The position numbers and the translations under genes were made by a program. Shown here piece after piece: positions 57,479 to 64,000 of a stretch of 64,000 nt of DNA. The stretch covers positions 4,212,873 to 4,276,872 of the forward strand of contig CM046853.1 in NCBI GenBank assembly GCA_025617745.1. Reading direction: 5' to 3'. This DNA comes from Heliocidaris erythrogramma (Eukaryota; Echinodermata; Echinoidea; Camarodonta; Echinometridae). Position 1 is the first letter of the stretch. Each line of letters starts with the position of its first letter. A model generated the notes under the pieces. That model saw only the letters and a list, made by a program, of their open reading frames with translations. It was not told the DNA's origin and searched no databases.

Positions 57479-57720
57479 TTAAAGCTTGGTAAGCCAGTTG
57501 ATTTGTGCGTCCTTTGGGCTTGATAAGTCAGTCATCCCGTCAGGGGGTTTGAGGTCGGGGCAGTTGTAGATAATATATGGTCTGCCGTCTGCTCATCTGC
57601 GCCACAGGTACATGCCGGTGAATCCCTAAGTTTCCATTGGTACATGTTAGCGTTGCCGTTGAACCTTCCAACCCCAGTGTTACCCACTCCCTCCGAGGTA
57701 GTTCAGAGCCAGCAGGAGCT
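57479..57720 (-). mobile_element. second LINE-family C-terminal fragment
   Basis: Minus-strand frames give VGRFNGNANMYQWKLRDSPA, CTCGADEQTADHI, then after a frameshift NCPDLKPPDGMTDLSSPKD and INWLTKL before a stop at 57479-57481. The zinc-knuckle-like C-C...H..C end is typical of non-LTR elements distinct from the L2/CR1 type. Confidence 0.75.
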
Positions 57721-58109
57721 TTGATGCCAGCTGGGGGGAACAGTGAACTGCCGTGGTACATCTGATTTTCATAACTTGCTTTCATAAGAAGCGTTAAACT
57801 TTTCACATTGAAAGAGTTAAGAAATGGAGTGGCGTAAAATACAGCAGTTCAAAATGTGTGGAAACTGAAATTTGACTGAGGGATGACACCCCCTCTCCCG
57901 AAACCCCACTTTCGAAACTACAGTGCATGATTTTCTCTTTTGGCAAATCAAAACCATATAATTTATACGTATCAGTAAATCATTCAAAAATTATAACAAT
58001 TATGCATCACACCAGCCATTCCACGCAACGCTTTGAAACCTTAATTGGGTCATTTATAATTCATTTATAATCCATAATCCAGGTTACAATACGTGTTATG
58101 GAATGGTAG

Positions 58110-58380
58110 GTGCGATCCACCATTGTATCCTCGTGTCCTAAGATGGGAGAACATGTTCAGGTTCATACAGGGGCGGTGGAGCATCTTTCAGAGTTGGGGG
58201 GGGGGGGGGGGGTAATAACTCTTTTTCCAGCGTTAGGGGGAATCCTTTTATCTCAGCCTATTGTTATCATTCCCTTTAACGCACGGTTTCTTTCCCCGTA
58301 ACGTCGAATTTCTATTGTGACCGAATAAACCGCATTTTTGTTAGAATTTCCCCCTAACGTAGGAAATAATGTTGTAATAC
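58110..58380. other. non-coding, poly-G and GTTA-gg words
   Basis: A run of about 17 G at 58196-58212. Around it the words cgttaggggg and ccctaacg recur in inverse, suggesting a decayed palindromic element. Confidence 0.35.
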
Positions 58381-58733
58381 TAACAATAATAATAATAATA
58401 ATAATAATACCTAGCATTTATAACGCGCTTTTCCCATAGTGGCCCAAAGCGCTCATAAGTACAGATATTATTACCCCGGTCATTGGATTATGGCATGCCC
58501 GCACACAATGTATGCACATTCTCCACTCCCTGGGGCGTATTCCAGCAATGGGCAGTACAGTAACGCTCACGTTGCTAACCAAACGACATTAACTTTCGCA
58601 TCCGGGTACCCATTTAACACCTGGGCAAATGTAGATTAACGTCTTGCCAAAGGACGCTATAGTGCTGCGGTGGGATTCGAACCCCGGATCTCGTGGTTCA
58701 CAGTCCGGGGACTTATCCACTGATCCACAACAC
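58381..58733 (-). mobile_element. tRNA-derived SINE, well preserved
   Basis: The minus-strand head of 72 nt (58662-58733) still folds as a tRNA. A 7-bp acceptor stem forms from GTGTTGT and GCAGCAC; ATCAGTGGATAAGT gives the A-box and GGGGTTCGAATCCC the B-box. The body is shared with 20722-21002, ending in TAAATGCTAGG and an (ATT)n tail (58385-58408). Poly-III promoter boxes look intact. Confidence 0.9.
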
Positions 58734-59620
58734 CCTCCACCACACCCTCCACCCTCCAAAATTATAATTTTACAAATATCAATATGTTTTTTTTCTTATT
58801 CAATTATGGGTAAGGGTCTGTTTCATCGGATGATACTTCGAGTATTGACAATATTTTACGCTTGAGTGAGTACTGGCCACTTTGGTAAAACTCGAAAAAA
58901 TTGTTTTGCGCAAAAATGGCTCAGTCTTGAATTTGATCAAAGTGCCGATCAGGCAATAACGGTTTATTCTTTGTCAACTATCAATAATTGATTTGAACAA
59001 TCATTTAATCCTTAATCCTATATCTATACTAGTCGAACATCGATCCCCACCCCTCACTTCCACACTCTTTTTATTTCTTTCCCTTTTCACATAATCACAT
59101 ACAAATTATATCACACATTGAAAATAATCACACAATCACATACAAATTATATCATACATTGAATGCAAAGTATACAAGTAAATCATAATGGACTTAAAAG
59201 TTTTAAAGTTAAGACGTGCTTCACCAAAATAAAAAAATAATAAAAAAGCAGGGATAGGCACCTAATCACATACAAAAAGTGTAGACATGTAAATCATTTA
59301 AATGGACACAGACACAAACACCCATCTATGTTTTCTATTGTTCGAATTTCAACCGATGACTCCACTATTGAATTGCGTCACAAAATTCATTGACGGAATA
59401 AACCTCACCAATTGTTGACAACCGATGACCTATTGAATTACTACCGATGACCCATTGTTCTCTTTGTTCGATGTCATCGGTTTGAAAACGTACGCATGTT
59501 CACACGCACACACGCGCGCACACGCACACGCACCCCCACGCATCCAGATCCTCCCGTTTCTCCACTCATTTGTGGAGACCCTAATCCTTAGCCTTTATCT
59601 CAAGTTCCAACAATCGTACA
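58734..59620. other. non-coding, nothing recognised
   Basis: AT-rich with a duplicated 40-bp stretch (acaatcacatacaaattatatcac near 59090 and 59130) and a CACACGC-type microsatellite at 59500-59535. Confidence 0.5.
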
Positions 59621-59621
59621 T

Positions 59622-60385
59622 GAGGGGGGGGGGGGGGGGGGGGGGAGGAGTTGCGCGGGGAGAGGGCATTGTCGTAGAGGGTAGTTGCCCAGGAGATTAG
59701 TTGTAGGTTGGTAGTTGTCCGGATACGGACTTGGAAATTGCCGTGAATTTGTTTTTTTTATTTTGGGGTGGAATATCAAGCCCTTGTAGCAATATTTTCA
59801 TAATACACCTGTACGTGATTTACAGAGTGACCCTGTTTATGGCCATGGACGTGGGAATGGAGTATGTCCTCCCACGGTTGGGACTTTCAAATTACCCCGA
59901 GTTAAAAATCACCTTTCAGAGCATTTGAGTGTGGTTTCATGGAAATTACTAACTTGCTCAATTTCATTATTTTCTTTGAAATCTTGATTTCAGTCTTCCT
60001 AATCATAATATTTAAAAACTCATAACAAAAATTATGACCATGTTGATCGATTGTGATCCTATGAATAATAATCATGGTCATCCTCCTCCTCCTCCTGATT
60101 ATTTGAGCATTGCATTTATTGAAGGTGGATTATTGGGGGTGATGATACAGGCCATCCCCCCTCCTGAACTATATTTGGGGAATATATCACACATCCTCCC
60201 CTCCCGGGATCGACACCCATGCTTCCATAGCATTTGAAATATAAATTTAGTACTGGAACCGTCGTTTATGAACTCCCCTCTTGAAAAAGGTACATGGTGT
60301 ACATGTATATGTCGTATCCGGACAACTACCCCTTGGACAACTACCCCCGGGCAACTACCCCCCCGTACATCTATCCCCCAGACAA
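59622..60385. mobile_element. putative TIR element with GTAGTTGTCC ends
   Basis: GGTAGTTGTCCGGATACG (59711 on) and CGTATCCGGACAACTACC (60312 on) are inverted, surrounded by further GTAGTTG and CAACTAC words. It begins with a poly-G run. No transposase found inside. Confidence 0.55.
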
Positions 60386-60439
60386 CTTAGGCCAGGAGCC
60401 TTCCCGAAATAGTCACCCCATTTTATCTATAATATTTTA

Positions 60440-60750
60440 CCCCTTAAACTTACTTAGACGATCTAAGTCATTGACAAATCGATTTCACCCCATCTCCCCC
60501 ATGCACCAAATTTTGTCAGTAGGAAGTAGTATGACTGGACATTACAAAGCACAAACAACTGACAATAACTTCCGTCGGAATGGGGTGTCAGACGGCCCCT
60601 AAAAATTGGGGTAATTTTTTCCCCTTGAAGCCCAGTACCAAATTTTGTCATAAGGAAGAGCTATGGATGTACATTACAAAAAGATAAAAACTGACAAAAG
60701 TGTCCATCGGGAAGGGGGTGTCAGACCCCCTGAAATGAAAACTCCAAAGT
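60440..60750 (+). repeat. two tandem units of about 132 bp
   Basis: Shared words accaaattttgtca (about 60506 and 60638), gacattacaaa/gtacattacaaa, aactgaca and ggggtgtcaga. Imperfect, old. Confidence 0.7.
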
Positions 60751-60885
60751 GCCCTTTGACAACGTTTTGCCCCCCCCCCAATGATTTGTTGTATACATTC
60801 AAAATCAGCAAACTTAGTTACATTTATTAATGCGATATGTATCATAATTATTATGACTTTTTTCATACATTTCTGTGTTGATACA

Positions 60886-61850
60886 GTTATGGCAACTGCC
60901 GCTTGAAGTAACAAGGAACAATGTCGGTTAAAAGTGCATTACAATGAACTCACGCCTGCATGGGAGAGAGATTTCGAAAAAACATATTCCAGTTCCTGGT
61001 TCCCCCTTTTTTTTTTTTTTGCTACATTGAAATGTTGGATTTTACATTGTTGATGTGTGACCTCCAAATTCACAATGCAGTTCAGGTATAAATCAATATG
61101 TGATTCTACAAAGAGAATTTATATTCACTCATAATCATGGTATTGAAGAATATCCTTTAGTTAACGACCTTAAACAGGCAAGAGAAGATTAATGAAGATA
61201 TATACTTGAGAAGTCGCAATCGTCTCAGTGTCATACCTGCGTTTATATAGACTTAGTTATGTTAACTGCTGTTTGAAGTAACAAAGAAAAACGATGTTTA
61301 AAAAGTACACGCAAGATATATCTGTGTGGGAGGAGTACTTCGAAAAAGAAATGTCACTGTTTGGTTCGCTGGCTTTCAACAATGAAAGGTTTGTTAGATA
61401 CAATGAAGCCATATATGGGAGAGGGATTTTTTTTTTAAATTTTGTATTGTTGGTGTGAGACCTCGAAATTCACGGTATGTCAGCAGTGGTGCAAATCCAT
61501 TTTGAAATTCGGGGGGGGGGGGGGGACACCATATGATTTAACTGTCCGAAATGTCTGAAATTTTCTGACAACCCCCCCCCCCCCCCCCAAAAAAAAAAAC
61601 AACAAACAAACAAAACAAACCACATTTTTTGAAGGGTGAGTCTTCCTCCAAAATTCTCTGACAAGGAAAAAAAAAAAAGGTTCTTCAAAAAGGGGGGGGG
61701 GGGACATGTCCCCCTGGATTTGCGCCCATGTATGTCAGGAATAATCAAAGGATGTTTTTAAAAGGACAGTGTATCTTGACTCATGATCACATAATCCTGG
61801 TAATGAATAATGTTCTGTTAATGAATGGGTGAAACATGTAGTCTAGACAT
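60886..61850 (+). repeat. tandem duplication of about 370 bp, split by a MITE
   Basis: Unit 1 starts at 60886 (gttatggcaactgc), unit 2 at 61256 (gttatgttaactgc). Both contain ttgaagtaacaa, tgggagagag and ttgttggtgtgagacct-type words. Unit 2 is interrupted at 61484-61730 and its remainder (tcatgatcacataatcctgg) follows the MITE. Confidence 0.7.
61484..61730. mobile_element. hAT-like MITE, copy 2, with 8-bp duplication
   Basis: Flanked by TATGTCAG at 61476-61483 and 61731-61738. Ends CAGTGGTGCAAATCCA and TGGATTTGCGCCCATG are inverted (13 of 16). Same family as 9907-10188 but with longer G and C runs. The 8-bp duplication and CA...TG ends fit the hAT superfamily. Confidence 0.88.
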
Positions 61851-62060
61851 ATTCAATACAAGCGTCCATTGACAATGAACATGATCTTTCTGCATCGTTC
61901 TTTTTCCTTTTTGTTGTAAAATACCAGAGACGTACTCAGCATAACCCTGACAGACCCAACTGCTTTCCACAACGGCCCTGTCAGCATTTGCTATGTACAT
62001 GACAATATTTTTAAAGATTGACATGCAGATAAAAGAATATAATCCCCTGTAGAAATTGCT

Positions 62061-62370
62061 ATGGAAGAAGAGGGTCGCTATTCATAATGGAAGAAGAGGG
62101 TTGCTATTCATAATGGAAGAAGAGGGTCGCTATTCATAATCGAAGAAGAGGGTCGCTATTCATAATCGAAGAAGAGGGTCGCTATTCATAATGGAAGAAG
62201 AGGGTTGCTATTCATAATGGAAGAAGAGGGTCGCTATTCATAATCGAAGAAGAGGGTCGCTATTCATAATCGAAGAAGAGGGTCGCTATTCATAATCGAA
62301 GAAGAGGGTGACTATTCATAATCGAAGAAGAGGGTTGCTATTCATAATGGAAGAAGGGGGTCGCTATTTT
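62061..62370 (+). repeat. 26-bp minisatellite, 12 copies
   Basis: Unit atggaagaagagggtcgcta plus ttcata, with alternation of tgg/tcg at the start and gtc/gtt in the middle. The last copy is diverged. The unit has no spacer structure, so it is not a CRISPR array. Confidence 0.95.
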
Positions 62371-64000
62371 GTTGAGTGGAGGGATGTCAGTTATAAAACA
62401 AAATTATGTCCCATTGTTCGGGTGCATGTATTCCCATTCATGTACCTCCATGATACATTATAGTCCAATTAAAGTTTAATTTATAACCTCAAGGCTGCTT
62501 AGTCAGGAAGAATGTAAAACTGGGTTGATAGTTTATAGTGAAAACTATCTTCCTGCAATGAAATATTCAGATAATTAAAGACCAGCGAATATTCAGACTA
62601 AAGAACAATACAAATTAAACAAGTTGCAAATCCAAGCGTGTGTACATTTGTACATATACCTTGTTACACAATTATTCTTTGACAGTACTGCAGCCTACAT
62701 GGAAATGAAGAAACTATCCCTCCCCTCCGAACGGGAACAAAAAAAAGACAAAACCAAAAAGAAACAAAAACAAGCAAACAAAGAAAAGCAAACAAACACA
62801 TACATAATTCTGACTAAATACACAAAACTAAAATCGGAAAGTATGGAGGATTCAAGTTTTCATACAGAAATTTATTAATGACATTGTAATGTTTGGAAAA
62901 TAATAAATTTCTTTCACAAAACATGAATTAAACTAAGCTTGTGAAATAATCTGGGTTAGATGAAAATGTTGAGTTTCTTCAGACACAGTGAGAGAACTAA
63001 ATACTTTTTCAACTTCATTTCTATTATTTTCTGTGTGTTTTTCAAAATGAAGAAATTTAATGGCATGTAGTGTTTTGATATGAATTTCAGTTTGAACCGT
63101 TATAAATTTCACTTTTTTTAAGAATGTACCTTTATAATCAAGATTGAAATATATCAGCATAAAATAAGAGTAATTGCCCAGCAGCAGTCTTGGATGTAAG
63201 TCTATCCAGGAATATGATTAGTATATATATGCATGTACATGTATATGCAAGTTGTACAACATTTACACATAATTTTGCAGTGGTACAATGGTACTTGCAC
63301 ATTCAAATACTTTTACCACATTACTAAAACATGTTTGCAAGATGTTTCTTTTGACATTTTGATTGGTTGGAGCTTTTATTACAGAATGATTTATGTATGC
63401 AGGTTTTTTATTCTTCATTAAATTCCTTGTCTAATATGCTAACACTGGAAGGGATATACAACTCTTAACCCTTTTATATCCTCTTGCTAATTATCCCATA
63501 TAAAACACTGGCATCTTCAGTGTACAGAGGAAACTCACTGTAACGAGGACTTTGGGACCATGAAAATTACTTTGTAATATCAGGACTCTCCTTATATCAG
63601 GGTTAAAAACAAAGGAAAGTAAAGACCTGGGGTGGTATTCTGAGCACCATTTTATCTTTAATTTTAAGTTTTTTAATTTAATCTTTTAAAACAAACTTTG
63701 TATTCTGAGACGTTTTATCTTAGTCTCGTACCTCTGGAGTGCCTATACAGTTGTACACATGATATGCGCAGCTTTAAAGGCTTACACCCATCATATTTTG
63801 TGGGAAAGATAAAATAGGGTAGGGGTAGGGTAGGGTAGGGGCTATTTTTAGGGGGGGAAAAAAATTTGGGGAAAAAAAATTGGGACAAAAATAAAACTTA
63901 AAATAGGGTGGGGGCTATTTTATCTCTAGAATGCATGGTGTGTGCGATTTTTTGGGAAAAGTACATGTATTGTGCTAGTCTAGATTCTATCCGTTTTTTA
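62371..64000. other. non-coding, nothing recognised
   Basis: AT-rich DNA. A short GGGTA/GGGGTA run near 63817-63843 is too short and irregular to call telomeric. Small open frames have no family resemblance. Confidence 0.5.

Noticed and set aside
62061-62370. Regular 26-bp repeats resembling a CRISPR array
   Set aside because: There are no spacers between units and the context is a eukaryotic genome; it is a minisatellite.
63817-63843. GGGTA/GGGGTA run as a telomere-like repeat
   Set aside because: Only a few irregular units and not the animal TTAGGG motif.

Overview
The window is eukaryotic nuclear DNA. It is AT-rich, with long introns, many short transposable elements and simple repeats, and no bacterial-style operons. 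The best supported gene is a laminin beta chain of the beta-1/beta-2 type, with 28 coding exons on the + strand (10274-41033). Its domain order, total length of about 1761 visible codons and small conserved exons indicate an invertebrate metazoan. A repeat unit carrying a histone-type hairpin plus CAAGAAAGA (the sea urchin histone downstream element), together with the L2/CR1-type LINEs, tRNA-derived SINEs and hairpin MITEs, makes an echinoderm, probably a sea urchin, the most likely source. The species is not determined from the sequence.

Layout. 1-10273: upstream non-coding DNA holding several repeats: a TIR element (1627-2562), a hammerhead-ribozyme-like motif followed by histone-type hairpins (2771-3002), a tandem array with nuclear-receptor DR1 motifs (3574-4103), and two hairpin MITEs (5812-6820 and 7204-7594). 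The exon encoding the start codon and signal peptide of laminin beta was not found here; it lies in this stretch unrecognised or beyond the left edge. 10274-41033: laminin beta exons 1-28 as numbered here, with all splice phases agreeing and no in-frame stop. The introns carry MITEs, a SINE, a triplicated 82-bp exon end, pseudoexon-like copies of an exon start, and a 2.3-kb satellite-like array in the last intron. 41034-about 43000: probable laminin 3' UTR. 43000-48490: intergenic, no gene seen. 48500-51505: a decayed CR1/Jockey-type LINE with a hairpin element nested in it. 52154-53755: an intronless UDP-glycosyltransferase gene of 533 codons. 54172-64000: LINE fragments on both strands, a tRNA-derived SINE, MITEs, microsatellites and a 26-bp minisatellite; no host gene seen.

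The two host genes have no functional link that I can see. Laminin beta is a secreted basement-membrane subunit that assembles with alpha and gamma chains through the C-terminal coiled coil. The UGT is a predicted ER-membrane enzyme of sugar conjugation. The most unusual material is in the repeats: the ribozyme-like/histone-hairpin unit, the DR1-bearing arrays, and the nested and palindromic elements.
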